DNA of 64,000 bases, from positions 1 through 64,000 of the forward strand of contig JAFSRD010000041.1 in the NCBI GenBank assembly GCA_017446265.1. Direction: 5' to 3'. Below, piece after piece: positions 33,005 to 41,075 of this stretch (positions are counted from its first letter, which is position 1; the number at the start of each line of letters is the position of its first letter). The notes beneath the pieces are model-generated. The model saw nothing but the letters and a program-made list of their open reading frames with translations. It had not been told where the DNA came from and made no database searches. This DNA is from Treponema sp. (lineage in GTDB: Bacteria > Spirochaetota > Spirochaetia > Treponematales > Treponemataceae). The translations under genes and the position numbers were made by a program.

Positions 33005-33077
33005 GGCGGCATAGCTCAGTTGGTAGAGCATACGGCTCATATCCGTAGTGTCAGTGGTTCAATCCCACTTGCCGCTA
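33005..33077 (+). tRNA. tRNA-Met (CAT), elongator
   Basis: A 73-base cloverleaf: acceptor GGCGGCA/TGCCGCT with a G1-U72 wobble, D arm GCTC/GAGC, anticodon stem TACGG/CCGTA with loop CTCATAT (anticodon CAT) and T arm AGTGG/CCACT with TTCAATC. The overall sequence matches elongator tRNA-Met of Gram-positive type rather than initiator (no C1-A72-type mismatch, no run of three G-C pairs in the anticodon stem). A CAT anticodon could also be tRNA-Ile2, but the anticodon arm favours Met. CCA is not encoded. Confidence 0.93.
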
Positions 33078-33208
33078 AATTTCTGCCAAAATGCATTGCG
33101 ATTTGCTTATGGCAACAGTGCGGTGCATGCATATCGCTTGGGGAAAATCGCCATAGGTCTAATCCTCTGCTACTTTACAACGCGCAAAAAAAAAATTAGT
33201 ATTACAGC

Positions 33209-34153
33209 ATGGAAAATTTTTCTGCTCCATTTAAAGGCCGTTCGCTTCTCTCCTGGAAAGACTGGTCGCCGCAAGAAATTGAAACGCTGCTTGAACTGTC
33301 GCTGCATGTAAAAACGCAAGCACGCAACGGTGAAACATATCAGCGGTTTCTTGGAAAGACTATCGCACTCATCTTTGAAAAACGCTCCACGCGTACGAGA
33401 TGCGCATTTGAAACAGCGTTTGCCGAAGAAGGCGGGCATCCTGTGTTTTTATCGTTGCAAGACATTCAACTCGGCGGAAAAGAATCAGTGCAAGACACAG
33501 CACGCGTGCTCGGCAGAATGTTCGATGCAATAGAGTTCCGCGGTTTCAAGCAGCAACATGTTGAAACACTCGCCTCATTTTCTGGCATTCCCGTCATAAA
33601 CGGGCTTACTGACGAATATCATCCGACGCAAGCGCTCGCAGATATTATGACGCTCAAAGAGCAGTTCGGCAAGCTCAAAGGACTGCACATGTGTTTTTGT
33701 GGCGACGGGCGCAATAACGTGGCGCGAAGCCTCATGCTCATATGCGCAAAGGTAGGAATAGATTTTTCTGTCTATGCGCCGCGCGAGCTTTTTCCTGATA
33801 GCACGCTTCAAACGCTCTGCAAGCCGTTTGCGGTCGCATCTGGCGCAAAAATAACAGTAAGCGATGAAAAATCAGTTGTAAAAAATGCAGACTGCTTGTA
33901 TACTGACGTATGGGTTTCCATGGGCGAAGAATCGCTCAAAGCAGAGCGCACAAAGTTGCTCGCGCCGTATCAAGTGAACGAAGCGCTTATGAGCGCGACA
34001 GGCAAATCATCATCTATTTTCATGCACTGCCTGCCTGCAGTAAAAGGTCAGGAAGTGACAGAAACTGTATTTGAAAGCGCGCAAAGCGTCGTTTTTGACG
34101 AGGCTGAAAACAGAAAGCATACGATAAAGGCTATTTTATTGAGCGTTTTATGA
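33209..34153 (+). CDS. argF: Ornithine carbamoyltransferase
   Basis: Interconverts ornithine plus carbamoyl phosphate and citrulline. 314 residues with the carbamoyl-phosphate site EKRSTRTRCAFE, HPTQALADIMT in the same domain, the ornithine-side FCGDGRNNVARSL and DVWVSMGEE, and HCLPA near the C-terminus. All catalytic motifs are intact. No arginine deiminase or carbamate kinase is adjacent, so the direction (biosynthesis, argF, or catabolism, arcB) cannot be decided from the window. It follows tRNA-Met by 131 bases that hold short inverted repeats but no gene. Confidence 0.95.
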   Translation: MENFSAPFKGRSLLSWKDWSPQEIETLLELSLHVKTQARNGETYQRFLGKTIALIFEKRSTRTRCAFETAFAEEGGHPVFLSLQDIQLGGKESVQDTARVLGRMFDAIEFRGFKQQHVETLASFSGIPVINGLTDEYHPTQALADIMTLKEQFGKLKGLHMCFCGDGRNNVARSLMLICAKVGIDFSVYAPRELFPDSTLQTLCKPFAVASGAKITVSDEKSVVKNADCLYTDVWVSMGEESLKAERTKLLAPYQVNEALMSATGKSSSIFMHCLPAVKGQEVTETVFESAQSVVFDEAENRKHTIKAILLSVL

Positions 34154-34165
34154 CGATAGTAAAAT

Positions 34166-34181
34166 AACGATATTTATCGTT
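34166..34181 (+). promoter_or_regulatory. Small inverted repeat before the secreted protein gene
   Basis: AACGAT, four bases, ATCGTT, placed just upstream of TATAGG and the GGAG ribosome site of the next gene. It could be an operator or the weak end of the argF transcript. Evidence is limited to the symmetry and position. Confidence 0.25.
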
Positions 34182-34198
34182 GCACTATAGGAGTTGCT

Positions 34199-34630
34199 AT
34201 GAAAAAAATTGCATGCATCATGTTTACCGCGCTCGCGTTTTGCGCTGTTTTAACGGCAGCAGAAACGCGCGAACGTGAACGCGACGAGAGTAAATGGTCT
34301 TCAATGACATATTACACAGTACCTATTTATAAGATCTATCAAACACGCGACGCATATGTTGTCGTGTACGGAAAAAATAGAGTCGGTGCGGGAACGACAA
34401 CGATTCCAAAAAATTGGACAAAAGGCAACAGTGAAAATCCACGCAAGCTCAAATTTCGTTCAGTGAGCGGACAACTCCAGCCGTTTATGACTGTCGTCAA
34501 AAAAGATGGGGAATTTGCACGCGTCATTTTAAATGTACCGCCTGACACAAATGTCAAATTTTGGGGCATCGCAAATGCAAACAGAGTTACTGACACTGAC
34601 AAAGACACGCTAGAAGAGCTTGAACTGTAG
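34199..34630 (+). CDS. Small secreted protein of unknown function
   Basis: 143 residues with a cleavable signal peptide (MKKIACIMFTALAFCAVLTAAE). The mature 120 residues are basic and beta-rich, with MTYYTVPIYKIYQTRDAYVVVYGKN, a KLKFRSVSGQLQPFMTVVKKDG segment and an acidic end (DTDKDTLEELEL). No family recognised; proteins of this kind are common and conserved in treponemes as far as I recall, without known role. GGAG ribosome site 5-8 bases before the ATG. Confidence 0.8.
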   Translation: MKKIACIMFTALAFCAVLTAAETRERERDESKWSSMTYYTVPIYKIYQTRDAYVVVYGKNRVGAGTTTIPKNWTKGNSENPRKLKFRSVSGQLQPFMTVVKKDGEFARVILNVPPDTNVKFWGIANANRVTDTDKDTLEELEL

Positions 34631-34650
34631 CGTGTAAAATAAAAACGAAT

Positions 34651-35637
34651 ATGAAACTGCTCACCGACGAACAGATACGCGATTTTCGTCAATTCATCAA
34701 CGCGCATGATTTTTTTTACCTCACAGGACACAAAGAACCTGACTGCGACTGCATCTGCTCATGCGTTGCGCTCTCCCTGCTCATAGACTCGTTTGGCAAG
34801 CCGTTCCAACTGCTCAACGCGGGACCGTTCAAACGCACTGAAATCAAAAAATATGAAAGCATGTTTTCAAATGCAATGCAGTTTTTAACCGAAGATGAAC
34901 GGCGACGCACCGCGCTCATCATTGCGGACTGCTCCGAATACTCACGGCTCGGCGACATTGAAGGCGACGTAAAAAATCTCGACACATGCATCATCGACCA
35001 TCACAAGACGGCAAGTGCTCCTGAAAACGCGCTCTGCGTTATTGATGCAACTGCCCCTTCAACATGCAGCATTGTGCAGCTGCTCTACGAAGGCATATAC
35101 GGCGCCGTGCCGCAACAAGCAGCTGAAATTCTTTTTACAGGATTTTGCACAGACACAGGATTTTTCCGCTTCCTCTCAACAGATTCTGCGGAAGTTTTCA
35201 AAGCGACAGCTCGTCTTGTCTCATCGGGCGCAAATCCGCGTACAACATATGAGTACATCACTGGTGGAAAATCATATGATTCACGCAAACTGCTCGGAGC
35301 TGCCTTGAACAACGCAGAACAGTATCTCGACGGTCGTCTCGTTGTTGCATGCGAAACGCTTGATGACACGCAAAAATGGGGTCAGGCAGGACGCGATTCA
35401 GATGCGCTTTACTCGCTCCTGCTTTCTGTGCATGGCGTTGAGGCAGTTGTCTTTGCGCGGCAGGAAACTGAGCACACGTGCACGCTTGGCTTCCGTTCAA
35501 AAGACGCAATTGATGTAAGCGCAATAGCTGCACAATTCGGCGGCGGCGGTCACAAAAATGCGTCTGGCGCAAGCTGCAACGGACAGCTTGAAACACTCAT
35601 TCCTGTAATCGTAAAATCATTCGCGCGCATCATGTAG
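34651..35637 (+). CDS. nrnA: DHH/DHHA1 phosphoesterase (NrnA-type nanoRNase / pAp phosphatase)
   Basis: Likely removes nanoRNAs or dephosphorylates 3'-phosphoadenosine-5'-phosphate, and may hydrolyse pGpG or pApA from cyclic dinucleotides. 328 residues: GHKEPDCDCICSC near residue 30 (usual HxxPDxDxxxS), IADCSEY, the DHH motif IIDHHKT near 112, then FTGFCTDTGFFRF, and the C-terminal substrate motif FGGGGHKNASGA. Length is typical. It starts 20 bases after the small secreted protein gene. Confidence 0.9.
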   Translation: MKLLTDEQIRDFRQFINAHDFFYLTGHKEPDCDCICSCVALSLLIDSFGKPFQLLNAGPFKRTEIKKYESMFSNAMQFLTEDERRRTALIIADCSEYSRLGDIEGDVKNLDTCIIDHHKTASAPENALCVIDATAPSTCSIVQLLYEGIYGAVPQQAAEILFTGFCTDTGFFRFLSTDSAEVFKATARLVSSGANPRTTYEYITGGKSYDSRKLLGAALNNAEQYLDGRLVVACETLDDTQKWGQAGRDSDALYSLLLSVHGVEAVVFARQETEHTCTLGFRSKDAIDVSAIAAQFGGGGHKNASGASCNGQLETLIPVIVKSFARIM

Positions 35638-35715
35638 CCAACCAGCATTTGCGCGTCTCACTTGGCATAATTCTTGCTTATTACTCTTTCACCTTAAAAA
35701 ATGGAGTTATGCACA

Positions 35716-36624
35716 ATGGACGCAAAATCACTTGATGAATTGCCAAATCGCGTTGCGGAGGGAACGTTGTCAGAAGCAGATGCGCTGAACAGCATTGCAG
35801 AGACAATATACCGTTTTCCCGTTCGCTTCGGACTTGCGGCATATGATGAAGATTTTCAAAGCGAAATAATCGTCTTGTTTTTACAAAAAGGCGCGCACCT
35901 TTTCAAACGGTTCAACAGCTCGCACGGCTTGTTTCACTCGTTTCTCTATTCGTTCATACAAGGACTTGTCCTCACAGAAAAACGGAACAAGATAAAAAAT
36001 CTTATTGAACAAAACACCGTCACAGAATTCATGTATGAAGATGATTTTGAAAAGCCAGACAAAAATCTTTTTGCCGCTGAAAAAACCGTGCACTATGCGC
36101 CTACAACGCACAACACACATATATGGAAAACGCTCTCAAAACGCTGCACGCGCAAAGAAGATGTTTCTACTGCAAAAACAGCGCTCATCCTTGCTTTAAA
36201 ATCAAGTTACTACATTCCACTTGATGCGATAGACGAAGTGAGCGCGCACTGCCGTCTGCAAAGCGCAGAACTGCAACGGCTCATTGCAAACCTCAATTCG
36301 CTTTTGTACACGAGAATACGGCGCAGAAATATGATAATCAAACGGCGCGACAACGCGTATTACTTTCACAGAAAATATCTACTGCAAATGAAATACTGCA
36401 ACAAAGAGACGACAGACATGGAACAACTTTCAAAAAGATATACGCGGCAAACTGAAAACTGGAAAAATAAAAATAGTGACTTGCAGGAGCGCAGATACCG
36501 CGTGTGTCCCACAAACAAAATGATAGCGCGCCTGCTCGGCATCTGCGAGCGTCAGGTAAGCTACTACATTACGCGAGCGCAGAAAATGGTGAACGGCAAA
36601 TGCGACAAAGACGACTCAGCGTGA
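35716..36624 (+). CDS. Conserved protein with sigma-like N-terminus and C-terminal helix-turn-helix
   Basis: 302 residues, soluble, basic. The N-terminal part (FPVRFGLAAYDEDFQSEIIV, FNSSHGLFHSFLYSFIQGLVLTEKRNK) has the spacing of sigma-70 region 2, where a helical bundle binds core polymerase. The C-terminal segment NKMIARLLGICERQVSYYITRAQKMV reads as a helix-turn-helix like sigma region 4 or a recombinase-type HTH. The middle is helical and Arg/Lys-rich. I cannot place it in a known family. Start ATG 35716 is chosen because GGAG lies 9 bases upstream; an ATG at 35701 contains that ribosome site. Confidence 0.7.
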   Translation: MDAKSLDELPNRVAEGTLSEADALNSIAETIYRFPVRFGLAAYDEDFQSEIIVLFLQKGAHLFKRFNSSHGLFHSFLYSFIQGLVLTEKRNKIKNLIEQNTVTEFMYEDDFEKPDKNLFAAEKTVHYAPTTHNTHIWKTLSKRCTRKEDVSTAKTALILALKSSYYIPLDAIDEVSAHCRLQSAELQRLIANLNSLLYTRIRRRNMIIKRRDNAYYFHRKYLLQMKYCNKETTDMEQLSKRYTRQTENWKNKNSDLQERRYRVCPTNKMIARLLGICERQVSYYITRAQKMVNGKCDKDDSA

Positions 36625-36649
36625 GCGCTGATGCTGCGGCTAAAACGCG

Positions 36650-37681
36650 CTACCAATTATTGACGGCGTGCTCGGCAAATGCTGGAATGTCTTTTACGCA
36701 AAGAACGCGCCCGTCGTCAAGTGTTACGCTGCCGGAAAACATGCCGAACACTTGATGCGTGCAATTATCGATGAACAAAATTTTATCGCGCGTAATTCTG
36801 TCAAATTGCGGCATCATCACTAGATCGCAGCGTCCTTCATCATCTTTTAAATGCCACGGCTGCATCCAGTCGTCTTCGTGCGTAATTGCAACACGTCCGA
36901 GCTTGTGCGCTGCATTTTCATAAAACACTATATTTTCAGTTGCTTGCGACGTGTTGCCAAAGCCACAGCCTAAATTGAAACCAAACAGTTTTCCACCTAC
37001 GGTTCCACTTCCGTTGCTCCAAAACCATTCATTTGAAAACGGCCATACGCCTCTGCCCCAGTCGAGCAGCGCATACGACTTCAGCGCGTCCGCCTCATCG
37101 CCAAACTTAATAATTTTTTTCTCACCACCGTCATAAAAATCGACAACGCCGCTGCACTTCATGCAGTTGCGTTTATAGTTGTAATAAAACTGCTTCGGGC
37201 TTTCATCAAACGGAATGGCGATTATAAGCGCGTCGTCAATAAGCGGTTCAAGACGCAAGCGCGTTTCAAAATTGCCGAGCTTCATGTACAAATTGCGTAC
37301 GCCGCTTTTTGTTTCAAAAACAACGTGAACGCCTCCTTTATGCCATGAAATCACGCTATCTGTTTCTGCGCTTTCAGGCAGCTTCATCCTGCCAAATGCA
37401 AATGGAATGAGCACGCTTTTTTTAACAAGAAACCGTTTACGCGCAATGTCAAAAAGCATGACGCCGATTTGCCCCACATACGACGCGTGACCGTATGTAA
37501 GCTGCAGGCAGCACGTTCCTGCAACATCTTCAATTTGATAAAAATCCCATTCCTTGATGCGCCACGGTTTTGCTTGTATTGCTTTCCGCTCGTATCGCAG
37601 CACTTCTTTTGTACTGTACCCCGCATTCGGGCTGCCGTTGCAGTTTAAGACAGTTCCCGGTTCAGTCAGTAATTTCTGCAT
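36650..37681 (-). CDS. DUF2804 domain protein
   Basis: 343 residues of one domain. Recognised by YALLDWGRGVWPFSNEWFWS, then FGFNLGCGFGNTSQATEN, AHKLGRVAITHEDDWMQPWH and DLVMMPQFDR, the conserved run of DUF2804. The family is widespread in bacteria without proven function; a lipid- or tocopherol-cyclase-like fold has been proposed for relatives. No signal peptide. The start is taken as ATG 37681 (MQKLLTEPG); a longer frame begins at 37708. Convergent with the sigma-like gene and divergent from rdgB. Confidence 0.85.
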   Translation of the reverse strand: MQKLLTEPGTVLNCNGSPNAGYSTKEVLRYERKAIQAKPWRIKEWDFYQIEDVAGTCCLQLTYGHASYVGQIGVMLFDIARKRFLVKKSVLIPFAFGRMKLPESAETDSVISWHKGGVHVVFETKSGVRNLYMKLGNFETRLRLEPLIDDALIIAIPFDESPKQFYYNYKRNCMKCSGVVDFYDGGEKKIIKFGDEADALKSYALLDWGRGVWPFSNEWFWSNGSGTVGGKLFGFNLGCGFGNTSQATENIVFYENAAHKLGRVAITHEDDWMQPWHLKDDEGRCDLVMMPQFDRITRDKILFIDNCTHQVFGMFSGSVTLDDGRVLCVKDIPAFAEHAVNNW

Positions 37682-37862
37682 GCTGCCAGCATACCACATC
37701 TTTTCCATTTTTGCGAGCCTTTTTTGGGCTCTTTTTTTTGAGCATGCTGTCAGAAGAACTGATTGTTTCGGCTTGCGTCAAAAACTAAAGCTGCCTGCAA
37801 GCGGACAGCATGTATGCACATGGGCTAGGCAAATTGTTTCAGACTGCGCTACAATATGCAGC

Positions 37863-38501
37863 ATGAAAGTCTACCTTGCAACAAACAACAAAAACAAAAA
37901 GCGCGAAATGGCTGCAATCCTTTCGCCGCATACTGTCATTGTTCCGTCAGATGAAGGAATCAGTTTCAATCCCGACGAAACAGGTTCTACGTTTTACGAA
38001 AACAGCCTTATCAAAGCGCGCGCACTTTACGAGCTTGTGCGCTGCCCTGTAATTGCAGACGACTCTGGCATTTGCGTTGATGCGCTCGGCGGCAGGCCTG
38101 GCATTTACTCGTCGCGCTATGCAGGCACATCTTTACAGAACGGAAATGTACTTTCGCAGGCAGAAAAAAATGCATTGCTCATCGCAGAGTTAAACGATGC
38201 GCTTCTACACAACGTAGATACATCTCATTTTCTACACGGAGAACGGAGCGCGCATTACACGTGCGCAATGGCGCTTTACCTTGGCAACGACCGCCTGTAT
38301 GTTGCAGAAGAGACGCTTGAAGGGGCGCTCGTAGGCTCAATGGAAGAGGCACGCGGCAAAAACGGCTTTGGCTACGACCCTATTTTCTTTTTGCCTGAAC
38401 TTAACAAAACTGCCGCAGAACTTTCAGACAGTGAAAAAAATGCCATATCGCATCGAGGAAAAGCGGGACGTGCCATTCAGAATATATTTTTACACCTCTA
38501 G
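37863..38501 (+). CDS. rdgB: Non-canonical purine NTP pyrophosphatase (RdgB/HAM1)
   Basis: Hydrolyses ITP, dITP and XTP to keep deaminated purines out of nucleic acid. 212 residues: YLATNNKNKKREMAAIL at the start, GSTFYENSLIKARALY, the metal site VIADDSGICVDALGG, GIYSSRYAG, then GFGYDPIFFLPE, and the end KNAISHRGKAGRA. There is an extra loop of about 10 residues after NALLIAELND. ATG 37863 gives the standard N-terminus. Its TAG stop doubles as part of the -35 of the tRNA promoter that follows. Confidence 0.95.
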   Translation: MKVYLATNNKNKKREMAAILSPHTVIVPSDEGISFNPDETGSTFYENSLIKARALYELVRCPVIADDSGICVDALGGRPGIYSSRYAGTSLQNGNVLSQAEKNALLIAELNDALLHNVDTSHFLHGERSAHYTCAMALYLGNDRLYVAEETLEGALVGSMEEARGKNGFGYDPIFFLPELNKTAAELSDSEKNAISHRGKAGRAIQNIFLHL

Positions 38502-38527
38502 ACAATTTTGCCTTATTTTGCTATAGT
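38499..38527 (+). promoter_or_regulatory. Promoter of the tRNA-Lys/Leu/Gly cluster
   Basis: TAGACA at 38499 (5 of 6 to TTGACA, overlapping the rdgB stop), a 17-base spacer and TATAGT at 38522. Predicted start about 30 bases before tRNA-Lys. The three tRNAs are closely spaced and probably one transcript. Confidence 0.6.
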
Positions 38528-38564
38528 ATGCGTTATTCAGTCACTGTAACATTCGCAGCGACAA

Positions 38565-38637
38565 GGGCCATTAGCTCAGCTGGTAGAGCAACAGACTCTT
38601 AATCTGTGGGTCGTCGGTTCGAAGCCGGCATGGCTCA
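38565..38637 (+). tRNA. tRNA-Lys (CTT)
   Basis: 73-base cloverleaf: acceptor GGGCCAT/ATGGCTC (one G-U), D arm GCTC/GAGC, anticodon stem ACAGA/TCTGT with loop CTCTTAA (anticodon CTT), T arm GTCGG/CCGGC with TTCGAAG, discriminator A. No encoded CCA. First of three adjacent tRNAs. Confidence 0.95.
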
Positions 38638-38677
38638 GCCTTTGTGCAAAAAAAGAGAAGGCACGCTTGCTCAATAC

Positions 38678-38758
38678 GCGAGAGTGGTGAAATGGCAGAC
38701 ACGCCAGACTTAGGATCTGGTGCCGTAAGGCGTAAGGGTTCAAGTCCCTTCTCTCGCA
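38678..38758 (+). tRNA. tRNA-Leu (TAG)
   Basis: 81-base class II tRNA: acceptor GCGAGAG/CTCTCGC, anticodon stem CCAGA/TCTGG with loop CTTAGGA (anticodon TAG), long variable arm TGCCGTAAGGCG, T arm AAGGG/CCCTT with TTCAAGT, discriminator A as expected for Leu. Confidence 0.95.
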
Positions 38759-38787
38759 GATGACGGCGGCATGGCGAAAATTATTTC

Positions 38788-38859
38788 GCGGGAATAGCTC
38801 AGTGGTAGAGCGCCACCTTGCCAAGGTGGATGTCGCGGGTCCAATTCCCGTTTCCCGCT
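38788..38859 (+). tRNA. tRNA-Gly (GCC) with an altered T loop
   Basis: 72-base cloverleaf: acceptor GCGGGAA/TTCCCGC, D arm GCTC/GAGC, anticodon stem CCACC/GGTGG with loop TTGCCAA (anticodon GCC), discriminator T as usual for tRNA-Gly. The T loop reads TCCAATT instead of TTCRANY, so position 55, normally pseudouridine, is C. The D-loop GG is present and could pair with C55. Confidence 0.92.
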
Positions 38860-38870
38860 TAAACGAAAGG

Positions 38871-38939
38871 GGTTGCCCAAAAAGTTTAAAATGTCATGCC
38901 ACGCAAAAAAATGACAGAAAATACACTTTTTGGATAACC
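38871..38939. repeat. 69-base element with 15-base terminal inverted repeats
   Basis: GGTTGCCCAAAAAGT (38871-38885) and ACTTTTTGGATAACC (38925-38939) match as inverted repeats at 13 of 15 positions. Inside, TGTCAT (38892) and ATGACA (38911) form a second hairpin. Placed after the tRNA cluster and before tig, it may end the tRNA transcript. The design is that of a small non-autonomous repeat. Confidence 0.65.
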
Positions 38940-38964
38940 TCTTTTTTTACGTTTTACTAATAAG

Positions 38965-38994
38965 CCTGTTCAAAAACATCAGTTTCAGAACAGG
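38965..38994. repeat. 30-base hairpin repeat, copy 2
   Basis: Same 30 bases as 11743-11772 except the two central bases. Arms CCTGTTC/GAACAGG. It ends 37 bases before the tig start codon and so is probably in the tig leader. Confidence 0.7.
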
Positions 38995-39031
38995 TTGCTT
39001 TGAAATTATTAATTTCTATGAGGAGCATGCG

Positions 39032-40390
39032 GTGAACATTACAAAAGAATTCGTCGATATTGAAAAATCAGCAGTTAAATTAACTGTCACAATTGCACAA
39101 GAAGACGTGGCGGCAGCATACAACGATACGATAAAAAAATATGTAAAGCAGGCGCAGATTCCGGGCTTTCGCAAAGGGCATGTGCCTGCCAATATACTTG
39201 AACGCAAATTTGGTGAGAGCCTAAAAGCAGATGCGGCAGGCACCTTAATTGATAAATCGCTCAATGAAATATTTGAAGACGAGTCGCTCAAAGACAACCG
39301 TCCGCTCCCTTACGTCCAACCTGTCATGGAAAAAATGCCCGAACTCGACATTTCAAAAGATTTGACGTACACAGTCACCTATGACGTATTCCCAAAAGTA
39401 ACGGTAAACAATTTTTCTGGAATCAACGTAAAAGAAGCGCAGGTGGAAATTGGCGAAAAAGAAATTGCAGAAGAACTCAAAGCTGTTCAGGAGCGCAACG
39501 CTGTCGTCATTGACAAAAAAGATGATGAGCCTGTCGAAAAAGACAACATCGTCACTGTGAACTACTGTGAACTTGACGAAAACGGCAACATACTTGAAGG
39601 CACGCAGCGCGAAGATTTTGTGTTCACTGTGGGCACGGGACAGAACATTTTCAAAATAGACGACGACATACTCGGCATGAAAAAAGGCGATGAAAGAGAG
39701 CTTGCAAAAACATACGGCAAGGACGAGCAAAATGCGGATTTAGCAGGCAAGACAAAGAAGCTCCGCGTAAAAGTGACTGCAATAAAGGTGCGCAACCTTC
39801 CTGCCCTCGACGATGACCTTGCCCAAGACGTAAGTGAAAAATATAAGACGCTCGACGACTTGAAGGCGGACATCAAAAAGAATATGGAGAGTGCAAAAAA
39901 TCGGCGCGTGCGTGAGCTCAAAAATAACAACTTGCTTGAGCAACTCGTTGAAAAAAATCAATTTGACATTCCTGCCTCAATGCTTGGCGCGGAGCTTGAT
40001 GCACGGTGGCGCATGATGGCACAGCAGTTCCAGACAACGCCTGAACAACTTGACCGTATGTTCTCGTCTTCGGGGCAAACAAAAGCAGACATGCTCAAAG
40101 AATGGTCACCCGCAAGCGAAAAAATGCTCAAATCGCGCATTATCGTGGACACGCTTTTACGCGAGCGAAATATTGCTGTAACGCCGGAAGAAATTGAAAA
40201 AGAATATGAGCGCATGGCGGCAGAAAGCGGCTCGCCACTTGAAGAAGTAAAAAAGCGCTACGAAGACGCACGCGCAAAAGAATACCTCATCGACGACGTA
40301 AAAGAACAAAAACTGTACGACGAATTGTACAAAGAGGTGAAAGTTTCAAAGGGCGAAAAAATATCGTTTGAAGATTTGTTTAAAAATTAG
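39032..40390 (+). CDS. tig: Trigger factor
   Basis: Ribosome-bound chaperone and peptidyl-prolyl isomerase. 452 residues: ribosome-binding signature IPGFRKGHVPANILERKFG near residue 45, an FKBP-like middle domain (VEKDNIVTVNYCELDENGNI, ILGMKKGDERELAKTY), then a long helical C-terminal domain with MLGAELDARWRMMAQQF. GTG 39032 is chosen because AGGAG lies 8-12 bases upstream and gives the usual N-terminus (MNITKEFVDIEKS); the frame is open further upstream through a repeat. clpP and clpX follow, the classic tig-clpP-clpX order. Confidence 0.96.
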   Translation: MNITKEFVDIEKSAVKLTVTIAQEDVAAAYNDTIKKYVKQAQIPGFRKGHVPANILERKFGESLKADAAGTLIDKSLNEIFEDESLKDNRPLPYVQPVMEKMPELDISKDLTYTVTYDVFPKVTVNNFSGINVKEAQVEIGEKEIAEELKAVQERNAVVIDKKDDEPVEKDNIVTVNYCELDENGNILEGTQREDFVFTVGTGQNIFKIDDDILGMKKGDERELAKTYGKDEQNADLAGKTKKLRVKVTAIKVRNLPALDDDLAQDVSEKYKTLDDLKADIKKNMESAKNRRVRELKNNNLLEQLVEKNQFDIPASMLGAELDARWRMMAQQFQTTPEQLDRMFSSSGQTKADMLKEWSPASEKMLKSRIIVDTLLRERNIAVTPEEIEKEYERMAAESGSPLEEVKKRYEDARAKEYLIDDVKEQKLYDELYKEVKVSKGEKISFEDLFKN

Positions 40391-40469
40391 CAATATGCTT
40401 GGACACATAGCGCTTTTTTGAGTATATTTATTTTAATGATAGAGAGTTTTTTTACGATAGGACATAAAC

Positions 40470-41075
40470 ATGAATGAAAAAATGATAAGCACAATCCCGA
40501 ACGTTTTTGAGCGCAGCGGCAACACAGAACATTACTATGATATTTTTTCGCGCCTGCTCAAAGACAGAATCATATTTGTAGACGGCGAAATAAACGATAC
40601 GACGGCAGACATTGTTGTAGCACAGATTTTGTTCCTTGAATCTGAAAACCCCGACAAAGACATAAGCATGTACATAAACAGTCCAGGCGGCTCTGTAACA
40701 GCAGGTCTTGCTATTTACGACACAATGCAATACGTAAAGTGCCACATTCAAACAATCTGTATGGGACAAGCAGCGAGCATGGGAGCCATTTTACTTGCAG
40801 GCGGCACTGACGGAAAGCGGTTCGCGCTCCCCTCCTCGCGCGTAATGATTCATCAACCGTGGGGTGGCGTACAAGGGCAAGAAAGCGACATTTCAATTCA
40901 AGCAAAAGAAATTATCCGCTTAAAAAAATTAAGCATCGACTACTTCGCTCATCACACAAAAAAATCACAAGAGCAAGTTGCAGCCGACATGGAGCGCGAT
41001 TTTTACATGTCAGCAGAAGATGCAAAAGCATACGGTATTGTTGACCACGTTATGCCGGGAAGGAAAAAACAATGA
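40470..41075 (+). CDS. clpP: ATP-dependent Clp protease proteolytic subunit
   Basis: Serine protease of the ClpXP complex. 201 residues with catalytic S103 in [10 protein letters not shown]128 in [10 protein letters not shown] and D177 in [19 protein letters not shown] and YGIVDHV are also standard. It lies between tig and clpX and overlaps clpX by four bases. The gap from tig (79 bases) contains no strong terminator, so all three may be one operon. Confidence 0.97.
   Translation: MNEKMISTIPNVFERSGNTEHYYDIFSRLLKDRIIFVDGEINDTTADIVVAQILFLESENPDKDISMYINSPGGSVTAGLAIYDTMQYVKCHIQTICMGQAASMGAILLAGGTDGKRFALPSSRVMIHQPWGGVQGQESDISIQAKEIIRLKKLSIDYFAHHTKKSQEQVAADMERDFYMSAEDAKAYGIVDHVMPGRKKQ

Noticed and set aside
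33078-33208. Riboswitch or arginine-responsive leader before ornithine carbamoyltransferase
   Set aside because: Only a six-base pairing (TATGGC/GCCATA) and a run of A are visible; no known riboswitch core and no leader peptide.
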